Shown in pieces: positions 22,434 to 33,400 of a stretch of 64,000 bases of DNA. A program made the translations under genes and the position numbers. Origin of the DNA: Siderastrea radians (taxonomy: Eukaryota > Cnidaria > Anthozoa > Scleractinia > Rhizangiidae). Where the stretch lies: positions 67,325,228 to 67,389,227 of the forward strand of contig OZ024887.1 in NCBI GenBank assembly GCA_964017195.1, written 5' to 3'. Positions within the stretch are counted from its first letter, which is position 1. The number at the start of each line of letters is the position of its first letter. The notes beneath the pieces are model-generated. The model saw nothing but the letters and a program-made list of their open reading frames with translations. It searched no databases and had not been told where the DNA came from.

Positions 22434-22840
22434 TATACGGGGAGGTTCCCGGGGGCCCGAAAGGGATGACTTTTTTGCGCCTGCAGAAAGGTTGGAAAAA
22501 TCGTTATCTTAGTATATATTAAGTATAGTAAGGGTCAACTAAGGAAAAGAGACAGCAGCTAAAGTTAAGTATCTAAAAAGGTGCCAAATTCTGGCAAAAA
22601 TAGCGCGAAACACAAGAAAGTTGAGGGCCTTTAGTAACCGACTCAGCGCGACTGAGAGCCCAGATACAAACGTCGCGGCAATAGGATATTCTACTGTTTT
22701 GGCTCATCCTTGAGGTATAAACATGTGTATAAGAAAGGGCTACATTCTTACTCTAGGTTATGAAAGAGGTGCCATTTGGGTAAAAAACTGGTATATTAAA
22801 GGGTAAGGGTGCGAGACTAGGGGCGGAGCCTCCCCGTATA
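22434..22840. mobile_element. Small TIR element
   Basis: TATACGGGGAGG at the left and CCTCCCCGTATA at the right are exact inverted repeats around a 0.4-kb non-coding interior. The target duplication is not clear. Confidence 0.45.
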
Positions 22841-23141
22841 AGCTTTACTGCGGATAGCTTGGATTCTAGTGTCAGTGATGAAAACGTTGATGCTCTCCGC
22901 AGTCATGTCTTTCATACAAACCTTCTGACGGTTGCTATCTTGTCGTGCTGCCCAAAGTGGATGTGGTCTTGAAGTCCCTCTGATTTGGCGAGAACTCACA
23001 GAAGCATCCTGGCTCCTGGCATTCAAGCAGAGCGTCTTGATTGGAACATTCAGGATCTTTGTTACTCGGTTTTATTGCCCTGGCCAATGTGGTGAAGAAC
23101 TAATGCTCGTCAACTTCCTTTGACAATGTAGAAAAGTGTCA

Positions 23142-23142
23142 C

Positions 23143-23198
<56 letters not shown>

Positions 23199-23199
23199 T
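23142..23199. repeat. (AAT)n microsatellite
   Basis: About 19 uninterrupted ATA/AAT units, followed by TTCGGCGCAAATTAAC, as in the repeat end at 11,518. Confidence 0.95.
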
Positions 23200-24040
23200 T
23201 AATGCTTATTCGGCGCAAATTAACATGTGGATATGATCAAATGCGCCTTACATCAAATTAATTAAAAACCTAAAACTTAACAATAGAAATATATAAGAAT
23301 ACAGTTAAAAACATCCTAGAATAAAAATCAACAACTTAAGATGAAAATTAAAACTAAATCTAAAACTAAAATTCGTAAGAAGTCATGCTAAAAGAGGCTC
23401 TAGCTGTGACAAGCAAAAGCTTTCTTAAACAAGTGCGTCTTAATTGCTCGTTTATTAGAAAACGCAGACTGGTCAAACGAGTCACGGATTGATAAGATAT
23501 CAAGAAAGCGTCTAGCTTTTCATATATTGTCATTATTTTCTGGAATGAATAAATGTTCAGCCACAACTATGCAACTGTTGGCTCATAGTCGTTGATTTTT
23601 GTTATATGCTCTCTTTCAACACCCCCACTACGTCCAATATTTCAAGTGGCGCTGAGGATACCTTAGTTTGGTAGTGCTCCCCAGTCCGGTGATTAGTCGG
23701 CGTTGGAATGAATATTTCTTTAACGATTGATTTATTTTACGTAACTAGCCGTAAGTATAGAAACGTTTTCTCTCTCAACTGCTCAGATTGAGAACAACTC
23801 ACGTTTCCTACTATATTCGATATTTCCTATTCCTATCTGACTCTGTACTGTGCGTTGTGACGTATTTCCTTTATGATATAGACAAGAGTGTTTTAGTGGA
23901 AAGTGGACCACTCGTAAAGTTCACAAGAAACTACATCTGGGACTCGAGTGGCGTATTTTCCATATCCTATCGATGACGTCATTTTTCGCTCTTACACTCT
24001 CTTACTCTCTTACTCTTGTGTAAAAATACTCTTGTAAATA

Positions 24041-24211
24041 TACCTAATTCAATAACGGTTGCTTTAGGCATTGGGCAATTGCGCATTGAGAAGCTATTGT
24101 TTGGCGGTCACTCAAGCAAAACATCGCATTGTGTTCCGTATTCGATTCCCAAATGCACAATGCCCAATTGCCAATGACCAATTGCCAAGGCAACCTTTAT
24201 TGAATTAGGTA
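24041..24211. mobile_element. 171-bp MITE with TA target duplication
   Basis: The ends TACCTAATTCAATAA and TTATTGAATTAGGTA are inverted repeats that continue imperfectly (GGTTGC, CAATTG, GGGCAATTG). TA flanks both sides, as in Tc1/mariner insertions. It is absent from the paralogous reversed copy near 21,400. Confidence 0.75.
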
Positions 24212-24213
24212 TA

Positions 24214-24358
24214 TAGAGTGATTTGAATTAACCCGTGAAATAGATACTAAACTATTACGCACTATTAGACACTTATTCCATTGTTTTCTTTTGTTCAGCT
24301 TTGACTATCAGACACTAACTATTAGATATTGTTTCACGGGTTAAGTAAAATCACTCTA
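24214..24358. mobile_element. 145-bp MITE abutting the previous one
   Basis: The ends TAGAGTGATTTGAATTAACCC and GGGTTAAGTAAAATCACTCTA are inverted repeats, with GTGAAA/TTTCAC inside. It directly adjoins the 24,041 element and is likewise missing from the reversed paralogous copy. Confidence 0.7.
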
Positions 24359-24906
24359 ATAAAAAGAAAATTACATGGTGGCTTGAATATGTGAATTTTA
24401 TTTTCCGTTTTAGCCTTGTGTCTAGTCGTTGGGTAATGGACCGTAGAAATCTTCTTTTGAGTATAAAGAGAAATTGTGAAGTTCGCAGTTATAGAGTTAG
24501 AATCACTCATCTCAGAACCCCGACGTTTGCTTACGTCACAATTTGTCACACAATCTTTGATCAATGTTGCGCGACTAAAAAATAGAAATAATAAAAAAAA
24601 ATCCCCTGCGCTTAAAGGCCCTGTGCACTTTATGATAATTTATGGAAAGTGGTGAACAGGTTTTATCTAGCAAGTGAAAAGAAAAAAGTGCGAGCGTGAC
24701 GGGGCGCACTGGCGTTCACCTAGAATTTATAGAGGATATTGCACGGCGGCGCGAAGATAGAAATTGTATTTTCGAGTGGTAAAATATTGTCTTGGCTTCC
24801 CAGGTGAGTCTGGGCAACTAGCACGATTTTCGTTGCAACTTTTCAAGTCAGCAAATAAAGAACGCTTCGATGTAATCGCACCATCGCGACAGTTTGTTAG
24901 ATTTAT

Positions 24907-25441
24907 CACAGGCATCCCAGGCTGACGATGAGAGGAGTTGAAATAATTAACATAATACTCTTTTGAAATATGCGAAACGTGACTCTCGCCTGGTGGCTTA
25001 TGGAGGTGTTGTGTTACAACGGTTCGTATTTAGAAAGGTTTGTATGGGAGAAAACGCTTTCGAATTCATAGCTAAATATAATGATATTTTGACAATAAAA
25101 TCATCTTACCTCAATGTCTTGTCGTTATGTCTGTTGTTATCTCGCTTCTCAGGCCGATCCTTTGGCATAACTCGCTTAAAACGCCTCGGATCGGCCTGAG
25201 AAGCGAGATAACAACAGACATAACGACAAGACATTGAGGTAAGATGATTTTATTGTCAAAATATCATTATATTTAGCTATGAATTCGAAAGCGTTTTCTC
25301 CCATACAAACCCTTATAAATACGAACCGTTGTAACACAACACCTCCATAAGCCACCAGGCGAGAGTCACGTTTCGCATATTTCAAAAGAGTATTATGTTA
25401 ATTATTTCAACTCCTCTCATCGTCAGCCTGGGATGCCTGTG
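24907..25441. mobile_element. Near-perfect palindrome, 254-bp arms and 27-bp loop
   Basis: Arm 24907-25160 reads as the reverse complement of 25188-25441 with only a few substitutions (for example TTTAGAAAGG against TTTATAAGGG). The mirrored arms produce two near-identical ORFs on opposite strands (24963-25199 and 25176-25385), which are a by-product of the symmetry. An RNA across it would fold into a duplex of about 250 bp. Confidence 0.9.
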
Positions 25442-25942
25442 GATTTATCCACAGGGTACCCAAACGCTACATTAGCTACATAATCATAATCATTTCATTA
25501 AAATATTGTTAATTGCCTGTATTCCTGTGCCTTTATGAGTCGCTTTGGAAGGGATTTGAATTAGCGCGGAGACGATTTAATACCTGGCCGGTTTCAAATG
25601 CTATTTTGTCTGGCGTGTCGTAAACTGGACGCGACAATTACGTCTCAAGTTTCCATATCATTAACTATTAACTCTCCTCCTCTTCTCTTGGCCGTTAATT
25701 AAAACCTGAGATTGTATCCCCACGAGAGTTGATAGTTAACAACAATGGAGCTTGAGACGTAATTGTCGCGTCCTATGACGCACCCTATAAGAAGATAAGA
25801 TAACATTTCAAACCGGCGAGGAAAACCGTCTCCGCTCTGATTGAAATCCCTTTCAAAATGACTCATAAAGACACAAGGAACACAGATAAATAACATTTTT
25901 ATTAAAGCTAAAAACAGCGTTTGAGTGCCCTGTGGTTTATCC
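25441..25942. mobile_element. Older, degraded palindrome next to the perfect one
   Basis: TTATCCACAGGGTACC and CAAACGCT at the left match GCCCTGTGGTTTATCC and AGCGTTTG at the right in reverse complement. Further in, CGCGACAATTACGTCTCAAG and its complement CTTGAGACGTAATTGTCGCG pair around a centre near 25,700. Several indels separate the arms, so it is older than its neighbour. Confidence 0.7.
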
Positions 25943-26978
25943 ATCTCGTCGGTGAGAAACTAGGCAGGGGGGCGGGAGTCAGTGTGCTAACTGGCCGGGT
26001 ACAAAGTACAGCGAAATCCGGGGCACTCTCCGTTTGAGACTACGGGCCCACCAGACGTTTTCTCGACATAAATTGTCTATGGCGTTTTTCTCGCAAATCG
26101 TAAATCCCTTTGTAGTAAATTTCGATTCGCTTACTTTATATGCACCGGTACTTAGCGAAAAACAAGACTCAGTCAAGCCCTATTAAGTCTATTAAACCAA
26201 CTACAAAAACACCATGACAGTACTCCGTTGTTGTAGGCTGTCTATTATGAGGGGAGAGGAACGGGCAGTTAAATATCTTATCTCCCTATTTTTAAACTCA
26301 TTTTTCTCCCTCCTCCCTAGTTTTTTTGGCCGTTTCTCCCTCCTCCCTGTGTTTTCACCTTTCTCCCTGATTATGCTTTAACGGGTTTATATTACGTAAC
26401 ACTACACTGCAGTTTAAATTCCTTCCAATACTGTCACTTTACTAAAGCACTTTGTGCTCTTTGAATACCTACAAACTACTAGACTTAACATGTAGTAACA
26501 GGGTACCTATGAATGATGTACGCTATCTTTGTGATTTTGCCAAACTAACAGGGTCTTTTCCTCATCTCAAGCGACATTATATCCTCATGATCCCTTATGA
26601 GTTCCTCTCATATCTTCTTGTTTCTCTATTGTATGGCATTTGATGTCTTGCCTTACTCTTACTCTCAGTTTTTATCTGTAATCACACAGTTCTCACTGGA
26701 TACAGCAAAGCCAGAATTCCCTTTAATATATTTCATGATCAAGTCTGTAAACAAAGATCTTCTTTTTAAAGAAAGTCATGACACTTTGCCAGTTTGCAGG
26801 CACTCGAACCCACCTGCTGCTACGCGTAAGTGTGGGCATGTTACACTCTCAGTTCGCCGTCACTGTCACTATCGCTATTATTCAAAGCACCTTCGACTTC
26901 ACTTTCCTTGAGGAACAAGTTCGCTGATGTCCAACATCCCAAAGATTTGGTCAGTAAATTTGATGATTTTCCTTATGC

Positions 26979-27626
26979 CTTAAGGACGGTGCCCCTTTTG
27001 TTACTGCGCACACGTTCTGCGCATCTCGGGTCTGGGGTGCGTTTCTCGAAAGCCCCGAAAACATTTCGGTCCCGAAAAGCTATTTATAAAAACATGACCA
27101 ACTCATTCTACAAAGCTGTTATTTTAACATGTCTTCACGGTAAGAAATGTATAACTAATAGGGGAAGTTTGATGCTCAGAAAGTTCTTTATTTACAGGAT
27201 ACAGAGCAACTTATCGTGCTCATAATCGACCCGAAAAGTCTCAGGGCTCTCGGGAAACGCACACCTGCTGGTCCGAGATATTCGGGTTTCTTAAGGAATT
27301 TGCATGCCTACTAACACAACGGTTTTGTTTCGCGGTTTATGACTATGTGGAAAAAGCAGATCTTAGCAAGGGCTATCGGAATCCTAAAAGAAAATTGGGG
27401 GTAACCGCGCATTTTTGAGAGATATTTGAAAAGAAAATGCCATGCATTCTTTGTATTTTAAAGCTTTTTTTAAAATTATGGTTGCTTAGTTATTTTCTGA
27501 AAAATGCATGGTTACCCACATTTTTCTTTTTAGATTCCAATAATCCTTACTAAGATCTGCTTTTCCCCCATAGACATAATTAACCTTTGCAAAAGTACCT
27601 CTGTAATAGGACCCACCGTCCTTAAG
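26979..27626. mobile_element. MITE with CTTAAGGACGGTG ends
   Basis: CTTAAGGACGGTG at the left and CACCGTCCTTAAG at the right are inverted repeats. The interior contains a hairpin (27,342-27,578; GCAGATCTTAGCAAGG pairs with CCTTACTAAGATCTGC) and a younger insertion (27,031-27,272). Confidence 0.6.
27031..27272. mobile_element. Nested MITE inside the 26,979 element
   Basis: GGTGCGTTTCTCGAAAGCCC at the left pairs with GGGCTCTCGGGAAACGCACA(C) at the right. It splits a GCGCATCTCGGG...CCGAGAT phrase of the host element, so it inserted later. Confidence 0.55.
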
Positions 27627-28477
27627 AAGGTTTGCCTACATCGAAACTTTTTTGTTTGTGGCTGAACTAGAAATGTTTATTGGTTCTTGATGAGCGTTAA
27701 AATGTTATGATTTGTACCGCACTAACGGGTCAAGATAATGCAGCATCAACCAGCACACGAAGTCCATAAATTTTTTTAAGTACGATTGCATTGTCAGTTT
27801 AGTTTCATAGTTTTCTGACTTCCCTTCCTACAAATTATTCTTATTAAGCGATTTGCAGTAGAAATAATTTTGCACAAAAGACTTCGGAGTTTTACCGGAC
27901 ACAGTGCAAGAGGGAAGTCCAGAACATGTCAATGTTTGAGTGACAGTCAATTACTGTAAAAGATCACAAAATGGAGCCGTTATCGATGACATGAATGCCG
28001 AAAGTGCAATTCCACGGTCTATAATAAAATGCTTCTTAAGATTAATAAGTTGCTGCATTGTTTCACATTTCTGGGAACCTAATGGTAGCACTGAATCAGA
28101 AAGCACTACTCGTTTTATTGGTGACGCCTAAACAGACCTAAACACATGAAGTGCACAGAAAAGACAGAAAACTAGAAAGGCAAAACATGGCCTTGCCCCT
28201 GACCTTCATCCTAAATATCACGTTTTAACGAACACTAACATGACTAACTCAAGGTCTCACGATTTTCCAATTTGGCCTCTAAATCTCACGGTCAATCAGA
28301 ATACCTTGAAATGGCCAAACAATGAAGCGAGAAATTCTCTAGCGACCCCTAGTAGCATGAAGCGCGAAATTAACAAGAGACCATTCAAAATATCGCAAAC
28401 ACCTGTACCTGAGCTTACGGGCTCAAAATAGTCTTGTACCCAGGGTCTACCCATTCTTCTCTCGATATAATTGTTTA
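27627..28477. other. Intergenic stretch, no gene seen
   Basis: Short ORFs (27940-28131, 28240-28431) have no recognisable family. Nothing else identified. Confidence 0.4.
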
Positions 28478-29137
28478 TTGGGGAACAGATCCGTACAGTT
28501 TCTTATATTAGGATCTATTAAGGCTTTAAAGACTCGTGTCACGTTTTTTTTAAAGACATTCTCCCTTCTCCCTTTTCATGCTGGTTCTCCCGTCTCCCTA
28601 TTTTTTTGCGCCCTTTCTCCTTCCTCCCTATTTTTTTTTTGGGCCATTTCTCCCTCCTTCCTAAACCGTTCCTCTCCCCTCTATTATGGAAATCTCCTTC
28701 TAAAATCCTACAAATCGACAGTATTAAACGTTTTACAGTGGACAACAATAGATTTACCTTAACCTACCCTAAACGAATTTAAAGAAAATACCCACACCCT
28801 AAAAAAATTGACGTGCGGGCCAGGGGAGCTTGGCCAAGATCTGCTTAGCCTGCGAGCAGGCTCTCGTTTGGGTTTTATGCGCGGGATGCGAGACGCGAGT
28901 GGCGAAGCCACGAGACGAGCGGCGAAGCCGCGAGAGCGTGGGGCGAGGTGGGCGGGGCTGGGCGAAGAGAGAGCCTGCTCCTATTACTGTAAATTTTTCA
29001 TTTCCGCTTTGCCTGAGCGAAGTTTAATACCATTGGCTGAAAAATGATAAGCTGTCAATCTATTAGGATTGCGCCAGAAGCAAAATTTAGCGGGAAAACG
29101 TTAAGAAGATCACACACAAACAAGAAGGCGTGTGGCG

Positions 29138-29551
29138 ATGTCGACAATAGCGGCCGATAACAATCAAACGCCGAAGAAAAAAACCGGGCGAGGTAGAAAA
29201 ACTCTTCTTCCTTCAGTTAAAGATTACTACCGTCTTTGTGGTTATTCTTTTAAGGTCCAGTATGGATCACTGGCCCGCCAGATTGGAACAGAAAATTTGT
29301 TTCAACCTTCCAAGCAGAAAGGATCCATCGGTGTTGTCCTTGCAAAACAAGTAGGATTGAAGGTGACACGTAGTGCAAGTATATCGGACAGAGTTTGTGC
29401 CGCTTGTGGAAGGAAAATACGGAACATGCATCAGCTATTTTGTTTTGTTGCAAGTGCGTTGCAAGATCCAGAGACAGAGATTCAAGAAAGGTTCAAACGT
29501 TGTCTTTCGACGTCTGTTTCTTCGCCTGAGCGAAGCCCGGTAAACAAATAG
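29138..29551 (+). pseudogene. Remnant of transposon-encoded DNA-binding-type protein
   Basis: ATG at 29138 (an in-frame GTG lies just before it) opens an ORF of about 137 residues. It begins MSTIAADNNQTPKKK, then GRGRKTLLPSVKDYYRLCGY and a CxxC-containing CAACGRKIRNMHQLFCF. It stops after EIQERFKRCLS...PVNK. Similar coding sense resumes in another frame up to 29,932 (EGNDDAEIADNKRKK, then LNVDDLSQGKTQVKILILYP), so a frameshift has broken it. The CxxC pair with a lysine-rich leader suggests a zinc-finger DNA-binding protein of the element; the exact family is not recognised. Confidence 0.55.
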
Positions 29552-29907
29552 ATGCTGAGGTAAGGCGTTGAGGAGTCTGCATCTCAAAAGCGACAAGTAG
29601 AGGGCAATGATGATGCAGAGATCGCAGATAACAAACGAAAGAAACCCACGTCGAGGAAAAGCTTATTTTGTTCCACGAATAACGGGGAATTAAACCAAGC
29701 AGAATCGAATAGAAATGGCAGAGGCGATTGGGAGCTCGGTTTGCTAAACGTGGACGATCTATCGCAGGGGAAGACGCAAGTGAAAATCCTTATTTTGTAC
29801 CCAAGTGAGCATGTAAAAATTAGGACACCGGAAGAACAAAAAACGATCGCGATTACAAGCAGGGCAAATTACAAGCAAATTACAAGCAGAGATACTTTCG
29901 CATTCTC

Positions 29908-30171
29908 TCACACTTCCCTCGCCGCCACATAACATTGGAAAACTAAGCTTTTCCCGTATCCCGTAGGAAGAACAGCAAGCACGTCTCGATTTAACGGGAG
30001 GCTTTTCACTGCAGACTCCTGCTCATTTTTCAGTTTAAAACTAACGCCAGATACCGTCTGAAACTTGGTTAAAACCTCCGAAATCGCATTCAACTCCCGC
30101 TCCATGTTGTTGACAACTATGCTTACTTCAGCAACCCAGCGGTCTGCACATGTTGCTGTCAAATTTCTCAC
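29908..30171 (-). pseudogene. Truncated DEAD/RecQ-like helicase start
   Basis: The 87-codon minus-strand ORF starts MRNLTATCADRWVAEVSIVV. FKLKNEQESAV is followed by DVLAVLPTGYGKSLVFQ, a Q-motif-like segment and Walker A (PTGYGKS) of superfamily II helicases. Everything after motif I is missing. The start lies just inside the right terminal repeat, facing inward, so a helicase gene of the full-length transposon has been mostly deleted. Confidence 0.6.
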
Positions 30172-30386
30172 TTCCTGTGCAATTTTATAGCTTCCGGGGT
30201 GGGAATGAAAAATTTACAGTAATAGGAGCAGGCTCTCTCTTCGCCCAGCCCCACCCACCTCGCCCCACGCTCTCGCGGCTTCGCCACTCGCGTCTCGCAT
30301 CTCGCGCATAAAACCCAAACGAGAGCCTGCTCGCAGGCTAAGATCTGCTTTGCTGAGCTGCGTCGCGCGCGCCCAGCGCCTTGCCT

Positions 30387-30398
30387 TTTGGCGGGAAA
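30387..30398 (+). promoter_or_regulatory. E2F-type site at the CATSPERB start
   Basis: TTTGGCGGGAAA, a full consensus E2F site, lies 30 bp before the ATG at 30428 and 47 bp after the transposon end. Function is inferred from the motif alone. Confidence 0.4.
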
Positions 30399-30427
30399 TA
30401 CGCAGCAAACCTAACAAGACTGACAAG

Positions 30428-33400
30428 ATGTCTGCCCCTTCGAGTTTATTCCATTTTGCTTCTGTTTGTTTCATTTTAACGCTCCTCCAGGCATTGCACA
30501 GCAACGCATTTATCTACAGTGGTGAAAGAGGAACGGTGGAGGCCGTGTTGTTTACCCACAGTTTCTTCCAATTCAATGAACCTCACAACTTGCTGTATTT
30601 TAACGACGCGTCTTTAGCCATTCGTTGCCAGTTGAGGAATCGAAGCTGGGATACCCCACAAACTCGAAATGCGTTAGTAAAGCAATATTCTGAGCAAGGG
30701 ATGTCTCCTTCGGTCACATTCATCACTTTAGACTGGTCAAAGTCGTATAACATTGAAGAACTCGTCGAAGACGAAAACATTTACTGGACTTCCAACATTT
30801 CAAAGCATGAACTACTCGAACATTGCGACGGAGAAAGCAACGGCAAAATACCTTGGACTTACAAAGTCGAGCTCGGGCAAGGCCTCAATTTATTTGAATC
30901 TTGGGGCACTGTTGTTTTCCCGGATATTGAACCTTTACTTTCCGTTCAACTTGGCGACGTTTTAGACGAATTCATCGATCTTTCAGCGCCGAAAGACGTC
31001 ATATTTTGGCGGCATCCTTGCTCTCCAGGAATAGTTCTTTTGGTTCCTATTTTTGAGAGCAGAGAATCATTTACAGGTAGGCTTGAGTGTAAAAAGCTTA
31101 TAGAGTAAATGTCAACGTACAGAATTGTACAGTCAGTCTGATTTTAATCTTTTCAAAAGATTTCGTTTTGTCATAAAATTCATGGTTTTTGGTAAGGACT
31201 TACAGGGATTTTGTTAGCTAATACCAGAAACTCATCTGAGTTTCTGCTAATAATTAGGCTTGTAACTCTTAAAAAAGAAAAATTTCGAGAATTTGAAAAA
31301 ACAAATCATTATCATCTGGAAACATATTTTATTTCAATCTTTAATCTTCAATCCTCAGTTTCTATGTTAGATGACATCCTATTTTAGAGCGGTCCTTATA
31401 CAGTCATGGATTTGTTACAAGACAATGGCGAATCCAGAAGTTTGTGTCTGACAGTGAGGATGCAGAGTAGAATACGCCTGAAAAAAAGATGTTTCAGGAC
31501 TTAAATGTTTGCCGTCTTCGAACCTTATTTTAATCTAACAAAAGGAGGGTGTGTGGACCCCCGGGCTCTCCGTTGGATCCGCCACTGCAAAAAAATGTGC
31601 GGTCAATCAAACTGCCGTTAACAGATTATGAGGAAAGGTTCAATGCGGATAATTTTATCCCATGGATAAAACTCTGTCCATTGAACCAAACTTATAAGGT
31701 TAAGACAGCCGCCTGTTGAACAACCAGTACCAGCTCAGGGTACCCTGGCTTGCTCGTTATAATACCTACTACATGACCCGTGTCCATCTCAATAAAATAT
31801 TTTGTTTTCCACTCCCTTCTCTTTAGTGAAAGTGAGTCAGTCTGTCAAGATTGTCAGGAAAAAAGACAACTGAAAAAAAAAAACATTCAGCGAAATTTTT
31901 GCACTGAGTCATTTTAAAGGTATTTGAAGACAGCTCGAGAACAATTTTGTTATAAGAGGTACTCTAGGGTGGTTCGGGCTATGAGAAACAAAGCATCTAT
32001 ATGGGTCAACGGGTGGATGGATGAATAGATAAATATCAACTTTAAAAATTTGCTTTGCTCTCTTCAGGAAATTATCTGGCAGTCACCCATGGAAGTTTTA
32101 CCTCAAATAGCACTCACTGGTATGATCTTCTTCATCGTTCTTCTGGTCAGCCAGACTCGTACTCTATCTGCAAGGAAACCTCATTCGCAAGCTGTGATAA
32201 ACTATCAATTCTGGACTTTACAGTGGTGAATAGTTACATTTTACTGGTAACAACAAACGGTGTGATAAGATCGGATTCAATTGTCGAGGCTGCGACAGGA
32301 ACAAATAAAGCTAAGGTAAGCCAGCATATTAATCCTATCATGTACAGTGAAACTGGCACCACCTTATCACCATCCCGTGATTACTGACCACCGCATCATA
32401 ACGACAACTTTTTTGTGGCCCAAACAAAACCTCAGTCATCAATGTTTACTTGTCTGAAAAACGGCGCTAATCCGACCACCTCGTTAATTCCCGATTACTT
32501 ACTGTTTTTGGACTCCCAAACTGTTATTTCCTTTATAATTTTACTCCTTTAATACGGTCACTCGAAATGTCTGGTAAAGGCGAGCAAAGACTAAGAAAAA
32601 GTCAAAACTTACTACCTTTTAAATTGTCTCTATTTGTTATCCAGAGTCAGAGTTATTTCGCCACATAAATAACGCTTCAGTTCCTGATGTTTTCATTTTA
32701 TACTCGAAATGCACTCCACCGTTTGAAAATGCAGAGTAAGAGCTTTAGTCATGTTATGCTTTAAACTGAGTGAAAAAAAAACCCAACGTTGATCATTCTA
32801 ATGGAAACCTTTGACCTTTAGTTACCGATCATTTTCTTGTGGTCATGCTCTTTGTTCTTCGTCTTCTCGCGAAGTTTTCTAGGCTAAAGAATAGGATAAA
32901 TGTGTGTCGGTAAACTAACCTGTACATCTCGACTGTTCGACTTCCATACCACTCGCGCCCCTTGTAGAAATGTTTCAGAAAGAAAAAATCGATCAAGCTT
33001 TCCGTGAAACTTAAGAAAAAAAAGGCAGTTTCGCAAGCTACTGGGATGTCAAGTCCTTGCCAAACTGAACGGAAAGAGGACAAAGTGTCCAACTTTCATC
33101 GACTTGTGATTCAACTTGATCAGGTCCTCCTTCGTCACTGAACAGTGGACGTTAGTTATTGCAAGTCCTGGCCAAATTGAGTAACAGTCAATTTTCACTC
33201 AGAGAGTAGCTTCGTTTGGTTTGCATATTGATTTTTCTTTTGGCGAGAAAAGTGGTCACTGAACTGTGAAATCGTTCGTGTTACAACGCTTTAATAGTCA
33301 AAAACGTTCGTTTTTACGTAAATTTGTTGTGTTTTTTTTTGCCTTAAATTTGAAGTTTTCAGACTGTTACCGATGTTAAATTACTTATGTAAAGATGGAC

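Larger units (their letters stand above)
19880..24870. mobile_element. Nest of inverted and direct transposon copies
   Basis: Several relationships are readable. 20,000-20,095 plus 21,040-21,350 matches 24,405-24,795 in direct orientation (CTAGTCGTT(C/G)GGTAATGGAC, ACGTTTGCTTACGTCAC, GTGCGAGCGTGACGGGGCGC). 21,361-21,790 matches 23,620-24,400 in reverse complement (CTCAGCGCCACTT, GGAAACGTGAGTTGTTCTCA, ATGACGTCAT). 19,900-19,950 matches 24,800-24,860 in reverse complement. Coding capacity is absent; these are non-autonomous DNA elements inserted into one another. Confidence 0.65.
26245..28700. mobile_element. Repeat-rich segment bounded by inverted CTCCCTATTTTT-type repeats
   Basis: TATTATGAGGGGAGAGGAACGG at 26,247 is matched in reverse complement at 28,666-28,690 (CCGTTCCTCTCC, CCTCTATTATGG). 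Each is followed inward by runs of TCTCCCT(C/A)... units (26,275-26,370 and 28,560-28,665). The whole may be one decayed element with later insertions inside; no coding remnant is recognisable. Confidence 0.4.
28846..30340. mobile_element. Internally deleted DNA transposon with 9-bp target duplication
   Basis: The ends TAGCCTGCGAGCAGGCTCTC are exact inverted repeats and extend imperfectly over about 190 bp to AGTAATAGGAGCAGGC-type sequence. AGATCTGCT flanks both sides (28837-28845 and 30341-30349), a perfect 9-bp target duplication. Inside are remnants of two convergent genes, at 29,138 (plus) and 30,171 (minus). Nine-base duplications are typical of Mutator-like elements, but the helicase remnant is not, so the superfamily is left open. 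Confidence 0.85.

Noticed and set aside
24041..24211. Possible microRNA precursor hairpin
   Set aside because: Inverted ends with a TA duplication and an empty paralogous site show a MITE; no known cnidarian miRNA seed was seen.
24963..25385. Two almost identical ORFs on opposite strands (MKYAKRDSRLVAYGG...)
   Set aside because: They arise from the arms of the palindrome; no start context, domain or codon signal supports a protein.
30350..30427. 26-codon N-terminal extension of CATSPERB
   Set aside because: It begins at a TTG partly inside the transposon's target duplication; the first ATG (30428) gives a proper signal peptide.
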